DNA from: Tunturiibacter gelidiferens
GTDB lineage: Bacteria > Acidobacteriota > Terriglobia > Terriglobales > Acidobacteriaceae
Direction of reading: 5' to 3'
Assembly (NCBI RefSeq): GCF_014201335.1
Contig: NZ_JACHEB010000005.1
Location: 434,001-498,000, forward strand
Length of the DNA: 64,000 nt
The first letter of the stretch is position 1; every line of letters begins with the position of its first letter. Below, in pieces: positions 29,738 to 37,860 of the stretch. The notes under the pieces are model-generated. The model did not search any database, was not told the origin of the DNA, and saw only the letters and a list, made by a program, of their open reading frames with translations. The position numbers and the translations under genes were made by a program.

Positions 29738-30475
29738 ATGAAACCAACCTTAGCCGTCTCGAAAAAACGCAGCCTCTCACGCCTCCTGGCAAAAACCTTC
29801 GCACTTGTGGCGCTCGTCTTCGCCTTCGCCTGCTCCCCGCACGCCGACGGTCTCTCGTACAACGTCTCCATCGACACCTCTTATCTCGTCTCTCCCATCG
29901 CAGCAGGCTCCTACCTCATCGATCTACAATTCAATCCCGGCCAGCTCCCAGGCACTCAACTAGCCTTCGCAGGCGCGACTGTACCCGACTGCTGCAACAT
30001 CGACGGCGTGGGTCTCATCGGAGACACAAGCGACAACGCCGTCGGCGGTCCCCCGAGCTTCATCAACTTTGACAATCAATCCGCGTTGAACGAGGGGGTA
30101 ATCCAGCTCGATATCGTGCCCAACACTCCCATAACCTTCGGCTTCAACATCTCCGGTCCCGCCGTGGACACGCCCAACGGAACCTCCCGCTCCGGAACTA
30201 CCTTTTCGATCGGTCTATTCGACCCGTACTTCGATCCGATCCTCACCTCCGACGGCGTCATCGGCCTCGTCAACCTCAACCTCAACGGCTTTGGCACAGT
30301 TCAGACCTTCTCCCCCGCTATCACCATCACCGATCTCAATCCGCCACCACCACCGCCTGTACCTGAGCCCAGCACCCTCATCCTTCTAACGACCGGACTC
30401 ACCGGTACTGTCGTCCTCATTCGCAGGAAGTCGTCACACTCGGCAACCCCACGCGTCACAAACATCTCGTTGTGA
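29738..30475 (+). CDS. PEP-CTERM sorting domain protein
   Basis: A 245-residue secreted protein translated right after the FG-GAP gene (stop TGA, one base, ATG), so almost surely the same mRNA. A signal peptide (LLAKTFALVALVFAFACSP) leads to a beta-rich domain resembling NF038129-type choice-of-anchor PEP proteins (SIDTSYLVSPIAAGSYLIDL). The tail PPVPEPSTLILLTTGLTGT continues through a hydrophobic stretch into IRRK, a textbook PEP-CTERM signal. Probably anchored at the cell surface by an exosortase encoded elsewhere. Confidence 0.85.
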   Translation: MKPTLAVSKKRSLSRLLAKTFALVALVFAFACSPHADGLSYNVSIDTSYLVSPIAAGSYLIDLQFNPGQLPGTQLAFAGATVPDCCNIDGVGLIGDTSDNAVGGPPSFINFDNQSALNEGVIQLDIVPNTPITFGFNISGPAVDTPNGTSRSGTTFSIGLFDPYFDPILTSDGVIGLVNLNLNGFGTVQTFSPAITITDLNPPPPPPVPEPSTLILLTTGLTGTVVLIRRKSSHSATPRVTNISL

Positions 30476-30619
30476 GTTCTGCCAACAGTATCGCAAGTAC
30501 GAATCGCTCGAAAGTCGGCAAGCAATGCTACGGGACCGGACTGGTCGCCAAGCGAGTTAGCTGATTGGGCACCGAAAAGTACGATCCATTTAAGTGCCTA
30601 TTCTACTCTGCTTCAGGAC

Positions 30620-31250
30620 CGTGCCAGCCATTCGCCTGAGTCATCTCATAACTCGCAGCGCACGGCGTTTCTGATCGCCGACAGCCGCTTGACCGAGAGC
30701 TCCTCCTGGGATGAGTGAGTGCTCGGCGAGCAGGTCAAGATCCTCTCCGAGTTGGAACTCGATTTTGATCTGGAGCGATTGGCTTCGAAGTTCCTGAGAT
30801 CGATCTCCTTATCGAAGGGCCTCAAGACGTTACCCGAGGCCGATACTGATGATCGTGTGCCCGAGATCTCTGAGGCGGCAATCACGGTTCCAGGTGACCT
30901 TTGGCAGCTGGGCAAGCACCGCGTCCTTTTTGGCAACTCGTTGATGACAACCGTTTACGACCGCCTCATGGATGGCGCGAGAGCAGTTCTTGTGATCAGT
31001 GATCCGCCCTATAACGTGGTCATCGACGGGCATGCTACTGGGCCCGGCAAAGTTCGTCATCGAGAGTTCGATATGGCATCGGGCGAGATGAACTCCACCG
31101 AATTCACGAACTTCCTCCGTAAGGCCATCATCGCAGCGGGACCACAGCGCCACCGGTTCTCTTGCCTATTACTTCATGGATTGGCGCCACATGACCGAGA
31201 TTTTGTCTGCTGGACAGGAGGTCTATAAGATCAACCACCACTCAGGCACC
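30620..31250 (+). pseudogene. Decayed DNA methyltransferase (ParB-like plus N4/N6 methylase), copy 1
   Basis: This is a damaged relative of the gene at 35.9-37.0 kb. The ParB-like end (AIRLSHL, then IADSRLTESSSWDE after a one-base shift) is followed by an in-frame TGA where copy 2 has the Arg before MLGEQL. The longest open piece, 30719-31228, has VPGDLWQLGKHRVLFGNSL and the catalytic VISDPPYNVVIDGHA. A frameshift after RKAIIAA scrambles the rest, and homology stops near 31230, where a repeat begins. The FxGxG SAM-binding end is absent, so no active enzyme can be made. Confidence 0.85.
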
Positions 31251-31257
31251 TAGTAAA

Positions 31258-31637
31258 CAAAATGGCGGTGGATGCAGTCCTGGGCGAAACCGCCCTCCGG
31301 CAGAATTCCCGTTAACAGGGAGTTTCGAGGGTTTATCGTAACCCTGCTAAGCCGCGGCGGCTAATATTCCCTTAAATAACATCGATTTACCCTCTGTCGA
31401 ACTTTTATAGCTGGTGCACAAAACAGGGAATTAGTTACTCGGTATTAGGGAATTCAAATTCGTAATGCGGGAAGGATGAGTGACATCTTCCACTGACTTA
31501 GTGTTTCCCTCCCCATTTGACAATCAGTGGTCGTCTTACTTGGTGTCGATACCCGCCGCCGATCTATTTGTATCGCTCACCGGTCTTGCCCTTGTCTCGT
31601 GCGACCGACTAATGACTGACGAGAAGCCGACTTGTCG
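31258..31637 (+). repeat. Dispersed repeat A, copy 1
   Basis: About 380 bp that match the right edge of the window (63607-64000) in the same orientation. Shared blocks include GCGGTGGATGCAGTC, AATTCCCGTTAACAGGG, GGTGCACAAAACAGGGAATTA and TGACGAGAAG. The copy here lacks an 11-base segment present in the other. It has no usable ORF. It follows directly on the truncated methylase. Confidence 0.85.
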
Positions 31638-31836
31638 GTATCGACGATTGTGCAGGGGAAACTCTCCCGCATATAGCCGGTCTCTAGCGAGGTTCCGGAT
31701 GCTAGTGAGCACCCCATCATCCGGGACCAGATCTGGCTAAAGAATCCCTTCCAGAACGGCCTGGCCAAGTGTTGCGACAGTTGGCCTGAAGCCGAGACGG
31801 CGACTCAACGCTCCATCTGCACGGCCCCACCACGGG
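31605..31836 (+). repeat. Repeat B, copy 1 (includes 3' end of the SDR gene)
   Basis: This stretch matches 33985-34225 over roughly 230 bp with many substitutions: GGTATCGACGATT, TAGCGAGGTTCCG, AGTGAGCACCCCAT and GGCTAAAGAATCCCTTCCAGAA are shared or nearly so. It covers the downstream flank and last 30 codons of the intact SDR gene, so the second copy is the remnant of a duplicated SDR locus. Confidence 0.75.
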
Positions 31837-32552
31837 TTGTTCAGCGGCCGAGCGGATGACTCGATGGTGACGCCAACGGCTCTCGCCATGTCATAAAGAG
31901 TGCTCGGCGCATCGTCCGCAATGTTGACAATACATCCGTCCATGGTCCCGGCGAGGGCAAACTCGAACGCTCTTGCGACATCACGCTGGTGGGCGAGGCT
32001 GAACGTCTGGGCCGGATGCCAATTCATCCTACTGACGATCCCGGGGACAGCGGACAGGTGCTCGTCACCGTCGCCATAAACAAAGGGGAGTCGCAGGATG
32101 CTCCAGTTCAGACCACTTTCCCGAAGCTCTTTTTCTGCCGCGACCTTGCTGGCCGGATAGGCATGTTTCGGACTTACTTCGTCTTCTTCGAGGCCCGGAC
32201 GAGACGCGCTTTCGTCGTACACAAGGCAAGTGCTCGCCATGATGAAGCGTGATTGCGGAGCATACTGCTGAACGGCGGCAATCAGAGCACGTGTGCCCTC
32301 AAGATTCGCGCGCCAGATCGCGCTTTCGTCCAATGTGCGGAAGACGGCGGCAAGGTGAATAACAGCCGATACTCCCTCGACGGCCTTCTTTAATGCGGCG
32401 GCATCGAAGAGGTCGCCTTCGACGGGCGTTACGTCCGCAGGAGCATCTTTTCCCGGCCGTACAAGGGCACGGCATTCAAGACCGGCATCCACCATGTACC
32501 GCAACAGCCGCGATCCAACGAGCCCCGTCCCACCTGTGACTAGAGTTGTCAT
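31737..32552 (-). CDS. NAD(P)-dependent epimerase/reductase (extended SDR)
   Basis: A 271-residue cytoplasmic oxidoreductase of the atypical/extended SDR family. The Rossmann motif TGGTGLVGSRLL is at the N-terminus, an NAD-sensing HLAAVFRTLDE follows, and the catalytic pair is in YPASKVAAEKEL near residue 142. The ATG at 32552 has GGAG 7 bases upstream and overlaps the MarR stop as ATGA, so the two genes are translationally coupled. Regulation by MarR suggests a role in handling small lipophilic or aldehyde-type compounds; the substrate is unknown. It appears intact although surrounded by decayed genes. Confidence 0.87.
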   Translation of the reverse strand: MTTLVTGGTGLVGSRLLRYMVDAGLECRALVRPGKDAPADVTPVEGDLFDAAALKKAVEGVSAVIHLAAVFRTLDESAIWRANLEGTRALIAAVQQYAPQSRFIMASTCLVYDESASRPGLEEDEVSPKHAYPASKVAAEKELRESGLNWSILRLPFVYGDGDEHLSAVPGIVSRMNWHPAQTFSLAHQRDVARAFEFALAGTMDGCIVNIADDAPSTLYDMARAVGVTIESSARPLNNPWWGRADGALSRRLGFRPTVATLGQAVLEGIL

Positions 32553-33022
32553 ACTTGTTCTCCTTCCCAATCGTGTTCGTTCAGTCGTTTTGTTGCGCCC
32601 TGCAGCACTCTGCGGGTAATCTCAAGTTCTGCGGGATCTGCGTCGTCGAATGCCACCTTCAAGATCTGTTCGATTGGATTGGGCAACGCTTTCCAGAGCC
32701 TGCTGCCAGCACGCGTAATGTGGAGCATGCGCTGACGCTGATCTTCCGAATCGGGCGCTTGCGCAACCAGCCCCTTTCGCACCAGCGTCGCTACGACTCC
32801 ACTGAGCGTGGCCCTTTCGATGTTGAGCATGTTCACGAGGTCACGCTGCATCGTCGGTCCCACGTTTGCCAGTTGATACAGCACGTACCACTGCGTGGAG
32901 CCAAGTCCATACGGGCGCAGCACCGTGTCCATCACTCCGCGCGATGCGAAGTACAACCGCTTCGCCCAGGCTCCGACAGAGTTGTGCTTCAACACTTCCT
33001 GCTGTGATTCTTTCTCGGTCAT
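32549..33022 (-). CDS. MarR family transcriptional regulator
   Basis: A 157-residue winged-helix repressor. The DNA-binding core reads LGSTQWYVLYQLANVGP, then MQRDLVNMLNIERATLSGVV and a wing with QAPDSEDQRQRMLHITRAG, standard for MarR. It is first in an operon with the SDR gene (4-base overlap). Two palindromes just upstream are the likely autoregulatory operators. Ligand binding would release it from DNA. Confidence 0.92.
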   Translation of the reverse strand: MTEKESQQEVLKHNSVGAWAKRLYFASRGVMDTVLRPYGLGSTQWYVLYQLANVGPTMQRDLVNMLNIERATLSGVVATLVRKGLVAQAPDSEDQRQRMLHITRAGSRLWKALPNPIEQILKVAFDDADPAELEITRRVLQGATKRLNEHDWEGEQV

Positions 33023-33066
33023 ATCGTAAGCTACCTTACGTAATATCGCAAGGTACCTTACGATAT
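33021..33066 (-). promoter_or_regulatory. Paired MarR operators upstream of marR-SDR operon
   Basis: Two similar palindromes lie side by side. CGTAAGCTACCTTACG (33025-33040) has perfect 6-base arms. CGCAAGGTACCTTACG (33047-33062) has a perfect 10-base core and is extended by ATATCG/CGATAT flanks (43-48 and 61-66 of the 33000 block). Their centres are 22 bp apart, about two helical turns, so two dimers could bind the same face. The first touches the marR start codon region, as expected for autorepression. Confidence 0.8.
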
Positions 33067-33156
33067 GTCAAGTTAACCTCTCAACAATGGAATTTGGAGA
33101 ACGTGCTTTTGGTCACTGGAAGAGCGCTTCTCATCTGCCTACTTAAGGGATGAATT

Positions 33157-33191
33157 GGTTCGGATAGGTTGAGAACCAACCTGTCCGAACC
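33157..33191. terminator. Strong hairpin upstream of the marR operators
   Basis: GGTTCGGATAGGTTG (33157-33171) pairs with CAACCTGTCCGAACC (33177-33191) with one wobble, around a 5-base loop. No clear U-run follows on either strand, so it may be a factor-assisted terminator, a protection hairpin or a remnant of a mobile element end. It lies just beyond the stop of an SDR fragment on the minus strand. Confidence 0.45.
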
Positions 33192-33208
33192 CTAACAAGC
33201 CAAACCAT

Positions 33209-33370
33209 TTACGCTGTCTGTTCAAAGTTGGTGGATCGGGTAAGAGACTCCAAGTTCGAGAACTCACCCCGAAGCGCCTCCAACTCCTTTTGCACATAGT
33301 CGAAGGCATCCGATCCAAGCAAAAGATGCAGAGGCGGTTCTGGCGAAGTCAGAAATGTTGCGACGACGTG
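33209..33370 (-). pseudogene. C-terminal fragment of a short-chain dehydrogenase
   Basis: Reading the minus strand gives VATFLTSPEPPLHLLLGSDA and then ELEALRGEF and LTRSTNFEQTA before a stop. The pattern PPLxLLLGSDA near the C-terminus, ending in a Ser-Thr-x-Phe stretch, is that of classical SDR oxidoreductases. The rest of the gene is absent; the sequence switches to an unrelated remnant near 33370. Confidence 0.65.
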
Positions 33371-33684
33371 GTAGCGCCGTCAAATTGATCCTTTCAAACG
33401 GAGAGTGCAAGAGCGACACCCCGATCGCTTCACTCGTGCGCGCGGTCGTTCAGGCAAGAACATGGTGAGACTGGATAGTCTCCGGAAAGGTGAGGAACTT
33501 AGAAGAACTTGCATTGAAGGCCGGTCTCAACAAACGTTATGCCTCTCGGATTCTTCGATTAGCGGCACTGTCCCCCACGCTCTATGAAGCGGTCCTTACT
33601 GGAAACCACTCCCCCTTGCTCACTGTAGCCTCTTTTGCGAAAGATCTTCCACTAGGATGGGACGAGCAGCGTTTGGGGCAATGA
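33371..33684 (+). pseudogene. Remnant of recombinase-associated HTH protein
   Basis: In one frame the sequence reads SLVRAVVQARTW, a TGA stop, then DWIVSGKVRNLEELALKAGL followed by NKRYASRILRLAALSP and LGWDEQRLGQ. This resembles small HTH proteins often encoded beside serine recombinases, with a typical GVxxRYVSRLLxLAFLAPDI core. The in-frame stop and missing N-terminus mark it as decayed. No recombinase gene remains nearby. It supports the view that the island was mobile. Confidence 0.6.
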
Positions 33685-33984
33685 CGCCGCTTTCGCCGAC
33701 CGTAAAGCCCCCATGTGTGTTCATCGAGTAGACATAACAGCAACCGTCACATCGGCCAGCCGGAAGCGATACCAGGTCTCGAACGGAATGCGTCTTGCGT
33801 GTGAGGCACCACATCGCTCATATCGAGCACGATGCCCTTCTTTCTGAACAACAACGCATGGCTGAGTCATGTATACCGCAGATCTTAAATATCATTCGCC
33901 GCCGCTATCGGAATTGCTGATGCAGATTGCGAACCAGCGAGTGCGCTGGTCGTATCTGTGTTGGTAACGAGAAACGCGCTTCTC

Positions 33985-34225
33985 GTAAGCTGAGCATCGC
34001 TGACGAGGAACTGATTTTCGGTATCGACGATTTGGCAAGAGGTAAGCGTCCCCGCACAGACGCGGTCCTTAGCGAGGTTCCGAATGCAAGTGAGCACCCC
34101 ATTCCATCCGGAACCAGATCCGGCTAAAGAATTCCTTCCAGAATGGCTTGGCTGAGCGTGGCGACTGTTGGCCTGAAACGAGACTGGACTCAATGTTCCA
34201 TCTGCACGACCCTACCACGAAGCGA
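33985..34225 (+). repeat. Repeat B, copy 2
   Basis: Degenerate copy of 31605-31836 in the same orientation. It is followed by no other SDR sequence, so only the 3' tail and downstream flank of that gene are present. Confidence 0.7.
34126..34222 (-). pseudogene. 3' fragment of a second copy of the SDR gene
   Basis: The minus strand encodes GRADGTLS followed, after a one-base shift, by FRPTVATLSQAILEGIL and a stop, against GRADGALSRRLGFRPTVATLGQAVLEGIL in shorter pieces at the end of the intact SDR (31737-32552). The upstream part is missing. It is the residue of a duplication. Confidence 0.75.
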
Positions 34226-34578
34226 CTCCCAGTGCAAAGTTCAGAACCCGCTCGCGTTAAATCATCCTCTTAGCATCGCTAAAGCAGTTCGCTTGGCTGA
34301 CGAGATTTATCACTGCATCTGAAATCTGTTGGCAATTATTAGCTCTCTCGCAATCTGTCTGTCCTACTAGCATCCTGTCCAACCCCTCAAAGATGGCGGA
34401 GCGCGGTTTACAGGCGCAATTCTCAATCCGGTAGATCCTCCCTGTTCAGATTTTTTGTGCTTGAGTTGGGAGAGTTGGGAAGCGGCACAGTGTGCCAAGC
34501 TTATAGTCAGTTTCACGAACTCGCCTGTGCTCTGAGATCCACTTGGAAAGTCGAATAAGCGCCTGCTCGTAGTACGTT
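34226..34578. other. Intergenic, no gene seen
   Basis: I see no reading frame with recognisable domains in this 350 bp stretch between the SDR fragment and the cyanase fragment. Confidence 0.4.
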
Positions 34579-34810
34579 TGTAGGGAGAAATTTATCAGAC
34601 ATACCGATTTTGACCCGGTCACCCTTGGGACTCGATTCACGTTTGATTTGCATCTCGAAATCGATGGCGCTCATGATGCCATCGCCAAACTCCTCCTCGA
34701 TGAGTGCTTTCCAAGTCGTTCCGTAGGTCTGGACCAGTTCGTAGAAACGGTAGATGAGGGGTCTGTGGGAGGTAATGTGGTCAACGAACCGCGCTTTGGT
34801 GGTTCGGTCA
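34579..34810 (-). pseudogene. cynS: Cyanase (cyanate hydratase) C-terminal fragment
   Basis: The minus strand encodes LIYRFYELVQTYGTTWKALI then EEEFGDGIMSAIDFEMQI and KGDRVKIGMSDKFLP, unmistakably the catalytic domain of cyanase, which turns cyanate and bicarbonate into ammonia and CO2. The active-site Arg, Glu (RFYE) and Ser (IMSAIDF) are still there. The preceding part, PPKRGSLTTLPPTDP, is in another frame, so there is a shift near 34758; the N-terminal helical domain is missing, and the frame runs past the normal end. Decayed. It lies just downstream of formate dehydrogenase remnants. Confidence 0.82.
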
Positions 34811-34873
34811 GTATGGTAGTCTCTGCTCTCGCCATTGATGGTTCTCCATTGCGCGGATCGCGCGAGCAAGTGA

Positions 34874-34907
34874 AGGACGGGGCTTTTGCCCCGCCCTTCC
34901 TGTTTTT
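34874..34907 (+). terminator. Terminator-like hairpin between formate dehydrogenase and cyanase remnants
   Basis: GGGGC, TTTT loop, GCCCC with partial flanking pairing, followed on the plus strand by CTGTTTTT. It could terminate plus-strand transcription; on the minus strand the U-run is lacking. Confidence 0.4.
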
Positions 34908-34914
34908 CGAAACC

Positions 34915-35452
34915 TCACTTGGCCACTGTGTAAGAGTGTGCACCAGTTCCAGCTAACTTTCCCCCGTCGACGATCAGATACTCGTCGCGGATGGGACGGC
35001 CTTCGAACCAGCACTCCAGGATCTCGCGCGTGCCTGCCGCATAGCGGGCCTGCGCAGAGAGCGAAGTGCCAGAGATGTGCGGCGTCATCCCATGATGAGA
35101 CATAGTTCGCCATGGATGGTCTTTCGGCGCGGGCTGTGGGAACCAGACGTCGCCAGCGTACCCGGCAAGTTGCCCACTTTCGAGCGCACACCCACTGGTA
35201 AGAGGGAATGTAGTTGCGCACCAACGACAGGATCAACATGACAACATGTTCCGATACGCTAATACTGTTCGAGTACGTAACCTCCGCGACCGTGACGCCA
35301 TTCTTGATCGCCGCTTCGAGATCGACGTGGTCGGATCCGATGCCCGCAGTTACTGCCAACTTGAGCTTCTTTGCTTTTGCGATTGTTTCCGGCGTCAGGT
35401 AGGCAGGCCAGAAAGGTTGTGAGATGACGATGTCCGCATCTGGAAGTCCCAA
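34915..35452 (-). pseudogene. fdh: NAD-dependent formate dehydrogenase with internal deletion
   Basis: Two pieces of one D-2-hydroxyacid dehydrogenase-family formate dehydrogenase remain. The N-terminal piece (35452 to about 35191) has [29 protein letters not shown] and [17 protein letters not shown]. The C-terminal piece (about 35187-34915) has [27 protein letters not shown] with the catalytic His, and [12 protein letters not shown]. The NAD-binding Rossmann centre with its GxGxxG loop and the catalytic Arg, some 120-150 residues, is missing, and the two pieces are in different frames. Inactive. With the cyanase remnant this is a dead formate/cyanate operon. Confidence 0.85.
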
Positions 35453-35904
35453 TCAGCGTCGCGGTCGGGGAGTCTATCGAACTTGCACACGATATATACA
35501 GTCGCGTCTTCAGGGTCATGCCGAAGGCGATGGAGAAGGTGCATTGAGTTACGCCGGATGCGAAGATGTACACGCGTTGGTATCGGGATAAGCTTTGGGT
35601 CATGATTCCCGCACAGGCAGTTGTGAAACAGTTTCCTCGTGACCTTCAAGGAATTCCCACAACGGCAAAAATCGGCATCCTTCAACATCCAATAAGCCAT
35701 CGACCAAATGTGTGGGAAAATCGACTGGAATGAAGAGCCCGTCCCTATCGAACTCAAGAGGTGCCTCGCTCTATCTAGTCCTCTTGGTTGTTCAATCGGA
35801 ACGGTCCAAGAGCCTATTGAAGGCGTAAGCATGATGTACACCTTCGATAACTCTCAGGCTGAGAGCACGCACACGACTCAATACTTCGAGATCGCGGGCA
35901 ATCG
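35453..35904. other. Intergenic, no gene seen
   Basis: Frames here are open for up to 149 codons on the minus strand but show no domain I know. The upstream part of formate dehydrogenase expected here is not recognisable. Confidence 0.35.
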
Positions 35905-36964
35905 GGGCATCTAAGACGACGGCTATTCGGCTGGGTCATCTCACCGAGTCACAACGCGCGGCTTTCCTGATCGCCGGCAACCGCTTGACCGAAACTCCAC
36001 CTGGGATGAGCGGATGCTCGGTGAGCAGCTCAAGATCCTCTCCGAACTGGAACTCGACTTTGACCTGGAGGCGATCGGCTTCGAGGTCCCCGAAATCGAT
36101 CTTCTTATCGATGGTCTCAACACAGTGCCTGAGGCCGATCCCGATGATCAGTTGCCACAGATCTCGGATACGGCAATCGCAGTGCCCGGTGACTTATGGC
36201 AGTTGGGCAAGCACCCCGTTCTTTGTGGCAACTCGCTCATCACTGACGATTACATCCGCCTCATGGATGGCGCGAAGGCAGATCTTGTGATCAGCGATCC
36301 GCCGTACAACGTCATCATCGACGGGCATGTTAGCGGACTCGGCAAAACTCGTCATAGAGAGTTCGGTATGACATCGGGCGAGATGAACTCCACCGAATTT
36401 ACGAACTTCCTCCGTAAGGCCATGGTCGCAGCACGGGACAACAGCACCACCGGCTCTCTTGCCTATTACTTCATGGACTGGCGGCACACGAGCGAGATTT
36501 TGTCTGCCGGACAGGAAGTTTATACGGAGTATCTGAACCTGTGCGTTTGGGCGAAAAACAACGGCGGGATTTGAAGCTTCTATCGGAGTGCCCACGAGCT
36601 AGTGTTCCTTTTCAAAAACGGAACGGGATCTCATCGAAATAACATTCAGCTGGGCAAGTTCGGACGGAATCGAACAAACGTCTGGAACTATCCGGATGCG
36701 AACACCTTCTCACGCTCAGATTCTGAAGAGAACCTCCTGGCTCTTCACCCTACCCCAAAACCCGTTGCGTTGATCGCCGATGCTATTAAGGACTGCACAG
36801 CCAGAGGGGATCTTATTCTCGATCCGTTTCTGGGCTCAGGAACTGCTGTCATCGCTGCCGAACGTTCAGGGCGCCGGTGTTACGGGCTGGAGCTCGATCC
36901 ACGTTACGTCGACACGATCATTCGTCGATGGCAAAAGGCAGACAAAGCAGAGCAATTCACATAG
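35905..36964 (+). pseudogene. DNA methyltransferase (ParB-like plus DNA modification methylase), copy 2, broken by frameshift and nonsense codon
   Basis: Nearly complete beta-order methylase. The ParB-like end reads AIRLGHLTESQRAAFLIAGN then loses one base around 35993 (expected LTENSTWDERMLGEQ). From 36014 it is open: VPGDLWQLGKHPVLCGNSL, catalytic VISDPPYNVIIDGH, YFMDWRHTSEIL. At 36572 a TGA interrupts KNNGGI/SFYRSAHELVF in the same frame; the codon expected is GGA, so one G-to-T change explains it. Beyond it come LHPTPKPVALIADAI and the SAM-binding DPFLGSGTAVIAAE. Such genes are typical of prophages and integrative elements. Both motifs needed for catalysis lie on opposite sides of the stop. 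Confidence 0.88.
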
Positions 36965-37027
36965 AGACTGGCGGGACTTTCAACAGCAGAGAAAACAAGA
37001 GGGACCAATCACTATGAGAACGAAAAC

Positions 37028-37320
37028 ATGCAGGACGACTACGAAGTTGGTTATAAGAAACCGCCTAAGAATTCTCAGTTCCGGAAGGGCATTTTTGGAA
37101 ACACTAGAGGCCGTCCGAGGAAATCCTTAGACCTCAGCGATCAACTGATCAGAGAATCCAGATCATTCATGACCATCCATGAAAACGGACAAAAGATAAG
37201 GATTTCGAGCAAGAACTTGTCATCAAGCAGCTGGTCAAGCTAGCGATGACCAGAGATACTCGAGCCTTCAAATTTATTTAGAAGCTCTGCAATGAGCAAG
37301 CGAGTGGGCCGCTTCGTCGG
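37028..37320 (+). pseudogene. DUF5681 family remnant
   Basis: MQDDYEVGYKKPPKNSQFRK then GIFGNTRGRPRKS matches the start of DUF5681 proteins (YxVGYGKPPxxTQFKKGxSGNPxGRP), which commonly sit beside ParB-methylase genes in phage-like islands. After about 37200 the frame must shift to continue FEQELVIKQLVKLAMTRDTR and then meets TAG. The gene is therefore broken. It directly follows methylase copy 2. Confidence 0.75.
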
Positions 37321-37860
37321 CGCCACCGCAATCCATCGAGTTCTTGAGGAACCAAGCACCTCAAGACTTGACTGACGAACAATTGAAGATGCTCATTCTT
37401 GCCAGTGTGAAACAACAGAAACAAGCGTGTGGAATGGGACAACTATCCAATGCGGAATTCATCGAAAGTCGACGAAGCTGCTGCCTTCGGCGAAGCTGAC
37501 GTGGTGACTGCTCGTGATTGCGCGTTGACTAGGAACTACCATTTCTCAGTGCGATTAGTCGGCTTCCGAATGGCGCGAAGAAGAAGCCAGCTGGCGGTTC
37601 GAAACTTTGTTGCTTGCAACGCAACCGCACTTGTGACCCGAAAACGATGTCGAAGCCGATGCATAAGGCAAGCTAAGAAGGCGATGATCGCTGCCGCCCG
37701 ACCACCCAATATCGTAGTCCTGAAGAGGCAGATCTTCATGATCGTCTGCCGTCTGGAGGGTGATCCCTGCTTGAGAAGATCCAAAAATTGTCTGCTGACC
37801 TCTGCTCTGCGGTTAGAGGGCAGGCACTCGTAAGAATGCCTGCCCCGTACAGCTCGAAAC
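37321..37860. other. Intergenic with inverted repeat
   Basis: No recognisable gene. A perfect 9-base inverted repeat (GGGCAGGCA 37818-37826, TGCCTGCCC 37837-37845) lies 16 bp beyond the stop of the S53 peptidase and may end its transcript, though no U-run follows. Confidence 0.4.

Noticed and set aside
33157..33191. Hairpin as a CRISPR repeat or att site
   Set aside because: It occurs once, with no spacers, no array and no integrase nearby.
36572..36574. TGA in the methylase as a selenocysteine or programmed readthrough codon
   Set aside because: The position is Gly in the expected motif, an upstream frameshift already breaks the gene, and the other copy is also decayed.
37429..37833. 134-codon plus-strand frame in the island
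   Set aside because: Basic, disordered-looking translation with no motif; likely decayed DNA.
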